Shown here: one piece after another, positions 36,665 through 49,190 of the stretch
Numbering within the stretch: the first letter of the stretch is position 1
Layout: each line of letters begins with the position of its first letter
DNA from: Nymphaea colorata
Lineage: Eukaryota > Streptophyta > Magnoliopsida > Nymphaeales > Nymphaeaceae
Length of the DNA: 64,000 bases
Direction: 5' to 3'
Assembly: GCF_008831285.2 (NCBI RefSeq)
Contig: NC_045147.1
Location: 3,000,001 to 3,064,000, forward strand
Notes under the pieces: generated by a model
Databases searched by the model: none
What the model was told of the DNA's origin: nothing
Seen by the model: the letters and a program-made list of their open reading frames with translations, nothing else
Made by a program: the position numbers and the translations under genes

Positions 36665-39600
36665 GTGTGTGTACGGCCGTACCCCCGTACCCAATTTTTT
36701 TGAAAATGGTCCGTACCAGTACCCGTACCTATGTGACATAGGTCTATTCTATAGTTAACCATTGGTTGTCGAGACGTATTCCAAAATACCAATATAGCAT
36801 TGATGGCCTCTACTTGTCCCCTAGCTTAAGAGCTAAATTCTCCCCAATTACTTGTCTCTTGCCTTCTGCTTTACCCAATTACCTTCAGCTATTTCAAGAG
36901 TCCACCAAGCTTCTTGCCTATCAAGTAACCACCCTTCTTTGCATCATTGACCAATATGGTGACTTTATTATTGCCTAGCCTAGCAAACCCTCCCATCTAC
37001 CATGGTTAACAATTGGATGTCAATACATATTTTTAAAATATCAATATCTTTGGCCATGAAAATAGGGGATGGTTTGGTAATATGCTGATTTGGCCACTAT
37101 TAGTAGATAAAATGATTTCCTTCACTTCTGAATCTAAACTAATTATATTAGGAGTCTATACAAAAGTGCAGGGTGTCGGTTGACTGCCTACAGCTCCTTT
37201 GCATGGTGTAGAAGTTTCGTATAAATGTATGGCCATTTTATTAAATATTTGTTTTTATATTTAAGTTCTTTCTTATATAAGAGGTGGAACAGAATAACTT
37301 GGACGAAGCATAATGATTGTATCTCAGTGATGCATTGCATGTCGCGTAGGTCACATTCTTCCATACTTTCCCAGGAGTTGATCGCTATTCATAACTACTA
37401 CCTTGACAACAAAGAAGAATTTGATCCAATGCTTTATTTTTTTCATGTTGATCTTGATTCAAGTTTAAAAGTTTATTGATTGTTCCCCAATAACCCGATT
37501 TTTTTATCTTGGTAAATACTGTGTATCTAATATTCCATCCATAAATCCAATTTCCTTCCAAATTCCAGTATTTAAATGGATTACAATTTGTACTGTTTCT
37601 AACATTTCTATCTTATTCTTGTACATTTTCTCTTGTGTATATCCATTGTGATACTTAACCATATGTCAGGAACCAGATCGAACTGGTGACACGAGGATTT
37701 TCAGCCCTTCGCTCTACCAGCTGAGCTATCCCTACTACCCCCTGTATACATTATCCTACTGGAGGGCATAAATCTGTGTTGATTTGTTTAAAGATACTAA
37801 AGGAACATTACAAGTCCTAGGATTTCCTTTTCTTTGGATTTTTTAAAAACCTTTCTTTGTTATATATGGTCAATACACTCACCCTGGGTATTAAGCTCCT
37901 CATCTTCTTCAGCTAGGTGGTTTACTCACTAGCCACTTGAATTGATCTCTTGTTAGCATGCCAGACTGATCGACATGTTTGTCAAATTCTTGTGGTCCAG
38001 GACAATGTTCCTGGGTTCCAAAGTTTTCACACAACAATAAGTTTGCTGAATCTTTCTCTCTGGAATTCTTAACATCTCAAGATAGAATGTAGATTTCCAT
38101 CAACAATCTGAGCTTGTCTAGAAAGAGAAAAATTATAGTCCTACAAGTAGTGTTCAATCTTGATTTTTACACCATGTCAGCTATTAGCCAATATGCTCTG
38201 GACCATATGAGCCCGTATCAGGCTACTTTCAACTTTTCTTGTTTTAAATTAATGAATAATATTTTAAAAATATTTAACAAAAGAAAATTGTTGATATTTT
38301 AAGATCCATAACGGCCAGACACTTTCAGTTTTTGGCTGATATAGCGCATGACCAATATTCACTACAACATTGCTTAGTGCTTACAATATCTCTTGTTATT
38401 GCTGAACGCAAGATAATATAATGGCCTAAAATTACATCATCACACCAGGGTATGTTGTTTTCTACTCATTTCCAAATCCAAGAATCTTCTAAGAGAATTT
38501 TATGGATGGTCAGACTTTAAGCATGAAGATGAAGACCAACGACAAGAAGATCTTTTCATGTCACTGGATTTATCTTGCAGAAACAACTTAGCAACAAACA
38601 AAATTTCATCGATGTGCGCTACAAACACAACTATGACAGATGAACTACTAAAATATCAAGATATACAAAAAATAACTCTTAATTATTTTTAGATGCCAAT
38701 AAGAAAAGAGGCTAGTCAGCTAAAGAAAGAAAAGAAAAGAAAAAATTTCAATAAATTCAAGTAATTTGTCAAAAGACAGACAATCAAACATAATTTTTTT
38801 TCAAAAAAGAAGCCACTTTTTTTATTAGTCATTAAATATGAGGTGAGTTACTACAGAATCAACATTATATTAATTAAAGAAAGAAAGTTGTTACAGACAC
38901 AAGGACACGCCAAAATTTGCTATCCCATGGTTAGACATGAAAGTGAAGTATAAAGAGGAAGTGAATCAGCATGTGAGAAACTGACTGCTTCACATGTTCC
39001 ATCAGCAAAAATATGCAGACAGAAATTGCTTAAAAATAATTGATCACTTACATGATTTAACACTCGTGATGGAATCCCAATGTGTGATCCTAAAACTACC
39101 AATCTCTTCTCTAGAACATAGCGAGGGTTGGTAAAATAAAGCATGTGTATTATGAAAAATATAATCTATAATCGATGGTTTACCTATTTCTGGACAGAAA
39201 ATTTTCTTTTCCCCATATTTGCATGGCAAAAAGTTGAGGGAACTAAACGTGCCAGTGATAGTCTAAAACAAAATCTAACCCCAGAAAACCTACAACAGTA
39301 TACATATCTAGTATATCAAGATATTTGCAAATGAAAAAGGGAAAGAAAAAGGGATCAGCTTTTCATTAATAAAAGATGGAAGTAGAATACAAGTAGTCTA
39401 TCTTAAACTGCAAAAGTATGAAATATGGAGAATCTGTATAGTAACCTCCACATCATAGATGACTAGCAAACTAGTGAAACCCACATTGAGGAGCATCTGG
39501 AACATTAAAAACAAAGTTTCAATGCAATAGAAAAGAACCATACCGACATTGCAATTTGCTCATTTTCTTCTCCCGAAATTCTGTAGGCAACTCCCCACTG

Positions 39601-41567
39601 AATGCCATGCACATAGTGACCATCATAAGCATTACAATGAATCAGTTAACAAACAAAGAAGAAGATCAAAGGGAAAAGATATAAGGAGGCAATCCAGCTT
39701 ATATTGATGGGTTTCTATTCATCGAGGATGTAGAAAGCTGTTCCACCTTCAACTTTACATGAATTGATGAAAGGCATACTTGCAAAAGAAATCCATAATA
39801 ATATGAAATATGGCATATTCACCATGGCCAATGTAAGCCTCCTATGTTGAGAGTACATAGCACTGTAGTGCACATTATTCAAGCAGTTCACATAATGTAG
39901 AGATCTATGTCATGCACTTACAGATGGAAGACCATTTGCCACATAATCTAAATGCAGACCTTCTAAAACATCATTATTTGCCAACTTCATGCACAATTGC
40001 ATATCTTATTATTAGAAATTCATTACATGTTTAGAGACATACTGGAAAAAATGGTATAATGCACTTAGCATGTGCATCCATTCTTTAGCATTAGATCATG
40101 CATAACATGGAGAATAGTAAAGCTAACTGTATGCAGCCAATTTGACGTGACAAACAGCACCTGGATGAGACCAAAGTGGAAGACATCTACAAAGACTAGA
40201 AGCCAATGGTCATCTGTTGGGTGGTCCATTTGATAGCAAAGATAATAAGAACTAAAAGCTATGTTTGTCACATGTATCATTTTCATTATCTCTGATCAGC
40301 CCATGTTTGTATGTTGACGTTTCGAGATATAATATTAATATGTGTTTTGAAGTTTGAGAAACCATTTTCAGTCAAAGTGTTTTTCTCCTTCGAGGGACAA
40401 CAATTTCTCTTTGAAGATCCTTTTTCCAATTCAGTGTCACATGAAAAACTATGCTTACAATTACAACCACGTCTTTGTTTCAACTCACACTATAAATTAT
40501 CTTAAAATTTCCACTTGCAAAGTCAAAGCTATCTCAGATACAAATTGAAGCAGACGTGCACCCGTAAATTCTGGTTTAGAAAAACTTTTGCAAGTTACAT
40601 TGCATGAAAGATACATGGGCTCATACTTAGATATTTTCTAAACTAATCTCACCAGCACTCACGATTTACCACCTTACTAGATCTAACTAAAACAAACAAG
40701 ATGATCAGACCCCATTACATGTGGTAATATTTTATTCAGCAAAAGCTACAACTAGACGTCATCAACCTTTACAGTTTTCGAAAATAATAAACCAAGACCA
40801 AAAAGAAGAAAAAGGGCAAATCGAGAAGCATTGAATTGTTCACCATCTATCGTTACCAGAATTCATCTGGCTATCTATATTACTCGTTCAACAGCCATCT
40901 TCTTTAGCTCAAACCATAAAACAAGTTCTCCCCAATTAATTAACAGACAAGAGGTAAGCAATTTCAAAAACGTCGTCCGACATATGTATCAATGAACTTA
41001 TTAGGTGTAAGAGAACATAAATTACAGAAACAAAAACCAGGAAGGTATCTAATTGAGGACGTTGTCTCTTGCCATATTCCCTTATGATGGCGGCAACACA
41101 GAAAGAAAAGTGACCATGCTCTGTTAACCATATCATCACATGAGTCAATCATCATCAGACAAGCAATACAAATTCATAAACACCGTTTATTGTCCACGAT
41201 CAATCTCCTTTTGCAAATATATGGCCGTTTTTTTGGCAAAAGCCAATCATACGCTTCATCAGTATGCAGAAAGATAGAAACCAACTATCATCTCAAAAGG
41301 GCAGCGACGAAAAGTAACAATATCCAGTTTACATTTGTACCAATATCAACGGATCTTGAAAAACAATCGGAAACATAGGTTTTCTAGCATAACGCGATGT
41401 GCTCCTCACAGAAAAGCATGTGAAGACCAATGTAGCGTATTTCTGTACTCACACAAACTTCCCCGTCATGGGGCTCCAGTGTCACGGTTCTTCCGGGATA
41501 TTCAGGCGTCCCTCTATGGTCCGTGCTGCCTGCAGATTTAGAATAGTTGCAATAAGAACAAGCGGAC

Positions 41568-41616
<49 letters not shown>

Positions 41617-41729
41617 TCGCCTTGGTAGAAGACACGTCGGTATCCCTTGATGAACCCGACGAGGCGTTGCTCGTAATCAAAGCCTGCTTTCCATATCAGT
41701 GATCCGTACCCAAATACCCACAGTCCCAT
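32460..41729 (-). CDS. Gamma-glutamylcyclotransferase 2 (ChaC-like), GGCT2;3 type
   Basis: The family cleaves glutathione to 5-oxoproline and Cys-Gly in the cytosol. Exons on the minus strand are 41729-41621, 41529-41453, 39597-39544, 33543-33487, 33008-32968, 32879-32808, 32723-32644 and 32545-32460, giving 191 residues. Landmarks in order are [17 protein letters not shown] (the GYGSL substrate loop), [58 protein letters not shown], a short divergent [45 protein letters not shown], and a C-terminal [10 protein letters not shown]. The glutamate in HLEVRE fits the catalytic position. The closest match I recall is Arabidopsis GGCT2;3. Phases agree across all joins. Intron 1 starts with GC instead of GT. 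Intron 3 is about 6 kb and carries transposon and tRNA-like insertions. Product identity is very secure. Confidence 0.92.
35240..37010. repeat. Three direct copies of a segment of about 200 bp, one separated by an insertion
   Basis: A segment with GAGCTAAATTCACCTCT, CCTTGGCACCTTGC and TTTACTAATATGGT occurs near 35240-35380. It recurs, with the extra lead ATAGTTAACCATTGGTTGTC, near 35380-35624 and again near 36750-36985. The hAT-derived element is inserted at the end of the second copy, so the duplication predates that insertion. Confidence 0.8.
35625..36741. mobile_element. hAT-type non-autonomous element with 8-bp target duplication
   Basis: The 8-bp direct repeat GTCTATTC flanks it at 35617-35624 and 36742-36749. 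The ends are imperfect inverted repeats (CTATGATACACGGGTACG on the left; the right end inverted reads CTATGTCACATAGGTACGGG). Just inside, the subterminal arms are rich in GGTACCGGTACGG-type words. The interior holds a GC-rich leader-like stretch (35880-35990). Near 36361-36419 is a short frame [19 protein letters not shown], then a Ser-rich scrap. This resembles the start and end of a transposase gene with its middle deleted. An (AT)n run lies at 36618-36660. Confidence 0.75.
37664..37735 (-). pseudogene. Plastid-like tRNA-Phe(GAA), probably a non-functional nuclear copy
   Basis: The minus strand reads GGGATAGCTCAGCTGGTAGA, an anticodon arm with loop CTGAAAA (anticodon GAA at 37702-37700), GTGTCACCAG and CTGGTTCCTGAC. 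This is the plastid trnF-GAA sequence rather than a nuclear tRNA-Phe. Differences include changes in the anticodon stem, a mismatch in the acceptor stem and a T loop one base short (TTCGAT). No CCA is encoded. It is best read as plastid DNA (or mitochondrial DNA of plastid origin) moved to the nucleus and decayed. Confidence 0.8.
41567..41612. repeat. (GATA)n(GA)n microsatellite filling GGCT intron 1
   Basis: GATAGATAGATA followed by about 17 GA units occupies half of the 91-bp intron 1. In the transcript it reads as a (CU)n tract that begins within about ten bases of the donor. Confidence 0.95.
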
Positions 41730-42100
41730 CTCCTTTCCCGTCCGCCTTGTCTGCCTGTGTGTCTATCTCTCAATGGGGGACAGAACCAAGAGGCCGTTCC
41801 TTTCTCTCTCTCTCTCCCTCGTTCTGTGGCAGGACGAACAAACGTTGGTGACGAAAATGTACTTGGCCTTTTTTGTCTGGCTGCTGCCCAGTGCCCACAC
41901 ACGAATGGTGGAGAGCCAGGCATGACATGAACGATTGGTGGATTTGAAGACGCAACGGGCCTCCCACCCCACGATATCTGTCACGACGAGCAGGTTATAT
42001 CTTGACATTTAATCAATCAGCCATATCACACTTTCGAAAGGATCTACAATCTGTACCATGATGGACTATCCTGTTATTTATTATTATGAGCATCAATGGC
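41730..42100 (-). promoter_or_regulatory. 5' flank of GGCT2
   Basis: Minus-strand promoter side of GGCT2. It contains a CT-rich run (about 41801-41820) and the left arm of a 48-bp inverted repeat. No core motif is assigned. Confidence 0.35.
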
Positions 42101-42583
42101 GGAGACTAGACCACCATCGTCTGCATATCCCTTTATAAGAACTTGAATTCAGACAGATTTCCATCCACGATGCCCTCTCTCCAGATTCTACTTTTTTAGG
42201 CCTTTGGATGTAACTGCACCTTTTTACACCTTTAGGCCGGAAGAGTTTCCGGAGGGCCCTCTCGTTCACACATTTTTGGATAAATCGAAGGAGCACTCAT
42301 GCATATAACTCATGTACGTAACATAACAAATATTTGAAAATATTAATATGCAAATAAAGACGTTGATGTTAATGTTAAAAACCTTAAATCAAGTTTGAAT
42401 TCCTTTTTAGTCAAGTTTTTTTCGCTTTAAATGTCGATTATATGCAATTCATGAGGTGTGCTTACTGTTACAATAATTACGGTATCGTATAGGGAACAAT
42501 TTAAACTTCCGGTGCTGCCAAAATACAAGTGAGAAGGGACGGCCTCTTGGTTCTGTCCCCCATTGAGAGATAGACACACAGGC
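41753..42583. repeat. Inverted repeat pair of 48 bp upstream of GGCT2
   Basis: 41753-41800 (GCCTGTGTGTCTATCTCTCA...) is repeated in reverse complement at 42536-42583 with about one mismatch. The arms are 735 bp apart and lie in the 5' flank of GGCT2. The dinucleotide-poor arms make chance identity unlikely. Confidence 0.9.
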
Positions 42584-44386
42584 AAAATACAAGCACTTAT
42601 TCAATATCCACCAATCATCTCTGGACAGAAGAAGCACATACGACTCCTGCCGCTCTGATAGGAAAGGTTTACGGCAATTGGGATAGAAGGGTTTTTTTTT
42701 TTTTTTTTTTTTTTTTTGCTACTTGTGCATTTGAATTTTGTAATGCCCTCCAAAGCCACCGAATCCATGCACGATCCATTTGATGTAAGATAATAATTTT
42801 GAAGATCATGCCTGCCATGTGAGAGAGGCTCCATATTCAAGCTTTAGTTGGGGCCATTGAATAACCTAGTAACTGATTGTGCATCAAAGCTTCAAAATGT
42901 CTAGCTTTTCGCCTGCTGATCGTTTGCATTTTCATCAACAGATCGAAAGACGGGTTGGATTTGAATCAGATATATAATTAATCGTGTTCTCTTCTTCAGA
43001 TATCCATGTAGATCGAAAGGGATGTCAACGGGCTGAATTTGAATCAGATATATTCTCTTTTTCAGATATCCATGTATTTAAATTTGGGTTCAGATTCACA
43101 TATAAAGAAAGAAAAGTCATATGTGAAGCTGAATTCAAAATCCAATTCCAATCTGATATTTACATTTATATCTAAATCTAGAACTAAACTAGCTATTTAT
43201 GTATTGTTAGCTTATAAACATGACACCTAAATTAGTTATTTGTTATTGTTTGTCATTTCTTTTGTAGTTGTGAGATGTGCACAATCATGTTATTATTCAT
43301 TTTCATTGTTATTTTTATTTATTAATGCTCTCTCTCTCTCTCTCTCCGTGCACAATCATGTTAACTAGCCATGTTTTCCACTGAGCGAAAAAAAGAAAGA
43401 AATTATGTGCAGGATGATGCCTAACTTCTGTTGTTTGCAGAAAACTGCCGATTTGTTTCAAGTATTACACATGACTACCAATCTTTATATAGTTTAACCT
43501 TCAAAAATATGCTTGAACCTAAATAATTTTGTTGTCCCTTATCAAATCGCTAAAATGTGTTCGATATTGACTACGAAACAAAAGATTTGCACTTTTACTG
43601 GAAAGGGATGAGATCATTTTAGGTGTTTGAAATGCATTGAGGATAAACAGAATCATCCAAATGTAAGGCAGTTTCTAGTAAATAGATAATAATGTCGTCA
43701 TCTTTCTGCAAAATTTTAAAAATTAGAGAGTGTGACAGTCTGACAGAGTTTGGAAACCAGCCTTTTGGACTGGACTTGATAATTGAAACTCTGGTCCATG
43801 CCTCAATAAAATAAAACCTGGGAGCTTTCTGGATCCGCTGCTTATATTCATAATCATACATCGACCCACTTCTTTTTTTCTTCTTTTCTCTTCAAGAATT
43901 CAAATAAACTCAGCTCTAATTCAACGTTATATGACGAGTTACTAACACTATTATTCTTTGAATTTTCTCCTTTTTTCCGTGAATGTTGAGTACAGTGCAG
44001 GTGTGGTATTTAACAGAGAGAGGGTATGTCCAAGAAAGAAAGTTAAAGTATCTTCTTAATTTTGTTCTACTTTTTCCTTTTGTTTTGCAGGATGGCAACC
44101 ACTCTCACGTCTTCCAGACATAAAACAAAACGAATACAAAACCATAAACTTCTAAAATAACAGGTCCTTCTCGTTGCTTTATTCTTGAACACCTGATCAT
44201 TCAATATCTTTCTTTTTGTTCTCAAGAAATAACATCCAAGAACAAAATGCAAAAAAGTGCTTCTCTATTCCTATATTCATATTAGCAAGAAGCAAAGCAT
44301 CCCCCAAATAAAATCCCCTTAATATATTGGTTCCTTCCTACATTTTTGTATTCAAAGGAGTCCTCCCAACTTCTTTTTAACATATC
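42584..44386. other. Intergenic between GGCT2 and ZIP copy 1
   Basis: It contains a T run of about 27 bases near 42692, a decayed member of the GGATTCGGAT-type element family at about 42950-43190 (with a short internal duplication of TTTGAATCAGATATA...), and a CT run near 43329. No gene is seen. Confidence 0.4.
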
Positions 44387-45972
44387 TTAAGCCCACTTTG
44401 CTAAGAGGGACATGAGTCCTGCCCCAAGAAGGAGTGAGACATTAGCCAAAACTTGAAGCTTCCCACTGTTCAGCATCCTGGGGGCCATGAAATCAGCAGC
44501 AAGAAGGTCCACAAGCGCCATGTATATGAGGATGCCTGAGGATGCAGAGTTGAACACTCCTTCCACTATCAAAGCTGTTGGGCTGTTCTCGTTGTAGGTG
44601 GATGATATCCCAATCCCAATGGCTATCCCCACTGGAGTTGTGAGTGAGAAGAAGAGAGCCATTATGGCTGTGGCCTTGCTCTTGAACTTGGCCTGCCAAC
44701 ATCAAAAGCATATAACTATCATGCAAAAAAAACAAAAGGAATATAGAAGTGAAAGGTGTAGGGATGGGATACCTGAACGATGCAGCCGCCGAGGCCCATG
44801 CCCTCAAAGAACTGATGGAAGCTGAGGGCAGCCACCAGAGGCTTGATGGTGCATGGGCTCTCCGATGCGCCCAAGGAGATGCCGATGATCACAGAGTGAA
44901 CCACAATCCCCAACTCCAACACCTGCACCCAACACGATTCAATTCAGACTCCGAATCACCCCAAGCGCCCCCAGATCCTATACTTTTTGGGTCAGCTATG
45001 AAACACCTTCCAAACTTAATGGTATTATAAAATCAGCATAGAAAGCTAGTTTTCCCTGAAAAGTTATCCAGGTTTCCTTTTGTAACTGCAATGTTAAAAA
45101 AACTAGCGGTTCTTGCGTAATCCCACGCCGGAGCGATCAACGGGAATGACTGGGGCCGACCATTGGAAAAGAATTTTCCGGTGCTGACGTCAGCAAATGC
45201 ACCATTAGTGTTTTGTTAGTGCATCGTTCGTTAGAGAATGCAGATTTGCTCTCCCTAGCCTTCGTCTTAATGGTTAAACTCCAGCTCGCACTCTAAAAAC
45301 CCTAAATCCCAAAACTCAGAGAAGAAGAGCCGCCAGGGGACAAGGTGCCGGCACCTGGGAGATGACTCGATGGCGGATGAGGTCGTCGGACTTGGCAAGA
45401 GCTGGGACGCCGGCTGAGCAATCTTGCTCCGCATGGCCGTGGGTCCCGTGAGCGTGGACGTGCTTACTGAGCACGCCGGAGCTGCGGGCCTCCTCGTCGC
45501 CCTCTTCCACCGGCGCCGCCTTGCTGCGCTCCAAGCTGTTGTAATACCCCGTGGCGAAGGCGTCTATCATGAGCGTTCCCATTGCGGACACCATGGCGAT
45601 GAAGCCCGTGAAGGGGAAGTCTTGCCACGGTTGCTCGCTCAGACAGGACGAGCTGAGGCTCTCGAAGGCGTCCGGAAGCACGTGGATGAAGCCAGTGGCG
45701 AGGATCACGCCCGCAGCAAACGACTTCACAGCGAAGAAGGCGTCCCTCTCGGGGCGTAAGGCGGGGACAAACTTGCCGGCGAGCGGGAGCAGCACGCCTA
45801 TGGAGCTGCAGACGAGGATGGACACGAGCGCCGCGATCTTGAGCTTCAGGGCTCCGTGTTTGTCACGGCAGCCATCGTCGGGGGAGCATGAATCTCCGCC
45901 GGCGCCGTTCTCCGCAAGGACAGAAAGAGGGAGGAGGACGAGGAAGAGGAGGAGGGGCCTGCGCTTCGTCAT
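44387..45972 (-). CDS. ZIP family zinc/iron transporter, copy 1
   Basis: Exons on the minus strand are 45972-45355, 44922-44773 and 44692-44387, giving 357 residues. ZIP proteins carry Zn2+, Fe2+ and related ions into the cytosol across the plasma membrane or other membranes. A signal peptide ([14 protein letters not shown]) precedes a short Cys-containing lumenal segment (SCSPDDGC). Eight membrane segments follow, starting [20 protein letters not shown]. The variable cytosolic loop carries a His-rich metal motif ([11 protein letters not shown]). TM4 and TM5 hold the transport-site residues ([23 protein letters not shown]). The end is [14 protein letters not shown]. This is the plant IRT/ZIP subfamily; the substrate cannot be told from sequence alone. 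Intron 1 is 432 bp and intron 2 only 80 bp. It is a tandem paralogue of the gene at 51-54 kb. Confidence 0.94.
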
Positions 45973-47108
45973 GGCGCAGTCGAAGGAAGCAGAGGGTGGA
46001 GGAGGACTGCCGAAGTTTATATAATAAAAGTAAGGCGTAACTAACGACTGCGGTTGCAAATGTCGACACCTTCTTTCTTTCCCTATAAAATAAAAGATGG
46101 AAAGGAGATGGTGACAGACTTCTTTTCCATCTTGAAACGCCTTTAGGTTGAATTTGGGTTTGATGTTTGATTCAGTTTAAATGTATTTAAAAGCTTCATG
46201 CAAAGAGATTGATTAGATTTTGCACGTTGTTCATTCAAGAGAAAGCTTCGATCAAGAAAAAGAATGTCCACAAGAAGGTGAGAATTGGTGATGAGTTCAT
46301 TTTTCGCCATCTTGTGGTCTGAGAAATTAATTCCACCAAACAAATGACACGCTTTCCTTTGTAATTGTTTACTTAAAAGGAAAGCATGAAACCCTTTTTT
46401 TCAACATCTTTTCCACCCAAATGCCTTTACAAAAACATCTTTTTATTTTTTTAGTATTTTATTTTAACGCTAAATTGTATTTTTACAATCCAAAGTATCT
46501 TCTTTTTTTCTGGTTTCTCCTATTAATGGAAGCCTATTTTCATAGCAGTTTTTACGACAAACGAGACCCTTATACACAAAACAATAAAAGTTCGTTTTCT
46601 AATTTAAAAGCCATAGGCAGACTTGGAAAAGATATTTCCCCACTTTCGTTTCAGAGAAGTTTTAGAAAGGCAAAAATTTGTAAGTTGTTATATCTACATT
46701 ATTCCTGTATTGAAAGGGTCATTCATGGTTACTAAAACTTCCAAAACTTAAAATGCCAGTCTTTTTACAAAAACCAGACTCACTAAAATCAGTTGTTAAT
46801 TTTTTTTGTTTTTTGGAATCTGACATATGGTCTTAAGAATGTTTTGGTGAGAAAATTATATTAAGTTAGTCATTTTTTTAACAATTGAAAAATTAACGTC
46901 TCTTAAAATTTTGACAGTAAAAAGGGACAATGTTTTTTTACAAAAACAACTTAACTTAGACATGATTTATATTAAATTAGTGTTTATAAACACATTAAAA
47001 AGTTCATATTTTGTTTAGAATACTTCTTTACACACATTTAAGAGGTCAGGTTTCTAGTTTTTATTTCTTAAATAAGTGGTCTTGTATTTATCATTCTCTC
47101 TCTATCAT
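45973..47108. other. 5' flank of ZIP copy 1 and AT-rich spacer
   Basis: Close to the gene, CGGTTGCAAATGTCGACACC at about 46050 resembles a segment at the same place upstream of ZIP copy 2 (GCAGAGAATGTCGACATC, about 54035), followed by CTATAAAA at 46082. This is probably shared promoter or leader sequence. The rest is AT-rich without features. Confidence 0.4.
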
Positions 47109-47213
<105 letters not shown>

Positions 47214-47629
47214 GTTAGTAAATACATGGGCAAGAGACAAAAGTTAACCAGACCAGACCAATGAGAATTAAAGTATTCATTTTGCAATTTAACCTTAAAG
47301 ATATGATATTAAGATTGATTTAGTGACTAGCATACATTTAGTTAGCCCTTTTTTACTTTAATAATGTTTTTTTAATAATTGAAAATTTTAACATCACTTA
47401 TAATATATATCAAAATGTTGATAGTAGAAAGATCAATGTTTTTATACAAAAAAAACTTTTACTAAAAACATAATTTGAATTAAATTAATGTCTATAAACA
47501 TATTAGGAGGCTTACATTTTATTTAAAACACCTTTCAATACAAATATAAGAGGTTTAATTTTAGTTCTAATTTTTATTCCTTACCAAAATAGTTTGGTAT
47601 TTACCAATTTTCCACCCTTTTATTTAAGG

Positions 47630-48104
47630 GTGGGCAACTGGGTACCACCCATGTTGGACCAAGCTTAGGCTGGCTATTTGACATTTAAGTTGACCCTATA
47701 CAAAAAAACTTATCGGACCGAACTGGCCCGAGTTGGGTACTGGGGGCTCGACCCAGCCTAGTATATGTATGTAAAAATCATTTTTCTACATTTTCTATTT
47801 TGTTTTGTTCTCTCTCTATATATATATACATTGACCTATGCCGACATATAAACTTTTGGTGCATTGCCAATGGCTCATTGAAAAACTTTTCATGTGTCAT
47901 TGATAGTTCTCTTAAAAACACTTATCCATCGTTTTGAGTTATCAAAAAATGAAATGTCAAGAGTTTCAAGTAGAGATCGAACCGAGTGTCCAATATAAGT
48001 AAGAAAATGATGATTTGGCTCGGCGTGGGCTGCCGTCAAAAGCTTCGGGCCAACCCGAGCCAGATTTTGTTGAGCTTTGGGCCGGTTCGGTCTAGCCCGA
48101 TGCC

Positions 48105-48168
<64 letters not shown>
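47630..48168. repeat. GGCCCGAGTTGGG-type dispersed repeats with a (CT)n(AT)n tract
   Basis: Two stretches (47630-47765 and 48010-48104) carry GGGCAACTGGGTACC, CTGGCCCGAGTTGGG, CGGGCCAACCCGAGCC and GGGCCGGTTCGG wording, like the repeat at 25 kb. The second runs straight into (CT)11(AT)21 at 48104-48168. They look like ends of a decayed DNA element about 0.5 kb long; I did not find a target duplication. Confidence 0.45.
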
Positions 48169-48170
<2 letters not shown>

Positions 48171-49190
48171 TTCTCTCACGCCAGTGAGTAGTGACCTCCT
48201 TCCCCCCGCTTTACCGGACGGCCGGGCAAGCTTGCCAGCCACGACTCCTTTTTCGATGACCTTTTTTCTTATTCAATTATCAAATGCTCAGATACATACT
48301 TCTCACATGAAGAGTGTTATCATCTTCAAGCCTTGACCCAATTCCGGATATGATTTAACTTATCAACAAACACATTACGCGTCAACTTAGTCCTAATGAC
48401 ATCTGATTTTGTATATCTCATCCCACTGCAAGGATGTGTATTATAATTTCCAGTTAGTCAAACCGTCCTCAACCCAAAACATTTCCGTGTCCAATTTTAT
48501 GAGACCAATTTTCCTGGCTATAATTAATGTAATTTATTTTTTTTTTCCCAAATGGCATTCTTGGCAGTTGAGGGCCAAAAACCAATTCAAATTTGCATCA
48601 CAAGAAAAAAAAAAGACCCTTTATTAATAAAAAAAATAGTGAAAACATTGGTAAAACTTTTATTGACCCTTTCATGAGAAATCAAAGCAAAGTATGTCAT
48701 AAATGATCCTTCTCTGGGCCGATCTGAAAAGGAAATTTCTATTTTCAAATGTCCTTTTTTTCTTATAATGGTAAAGAAAGAAACGACTTGTTATGATTCC
48801 TATTAATAATAAACATGGCCTGAGGAAAGGAAAAGTTAACTGCAATTTTTTTCTAATATTTTATTTTATCATTAAATTGTATTTTTTGCCATTTCTCTAA
48901 GTATCATTTTTTTTTTTGTTTCCCAGAGTAATGGAAGATCATTTCGTTGCTTTTCTTTAAAGCATTTTATGAAAAAACTGTGGCCCTTATTCGGAAGACT
49001 ACAAAAGTTAGTCCACGTTTTCTAAGTCATAGGCAAAAGATGGGACTTGTTTGATAGTCTCGGGTCATATGCATATGCGTGGCTAATCTAAGATCCCTTT
49101 TATGTGGGATCCAGTTCAGATTTTTCTATGAAAAAGGATTTGAGACCCTCGGTTTGTTGCCAAAATCGCACATTTGAGGTCACGTGAGAG
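48169..49190. other. Intergenic, no gene seen
   Basis: AT-rich sequence with poly-T and poly-A runs (near 48537 and 48908). No open frame with a recognisable domain. Confidence 0.4.

Larger units (their letters stand above)
33544..39543. other. GGCT intron 3 and its contents
   Basis: A 6.0 kb intron in which I see no coding exon of the host gene. It contains a three-copy repeat (35.24-37.0 kb), an hAT-derived element (35625-36741) and a plastid-like tRNA-Phe (37664-37735). A minus-strand frame of 122 codons (34397-34765) has no recognisable domain. Confidence 0.6.
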
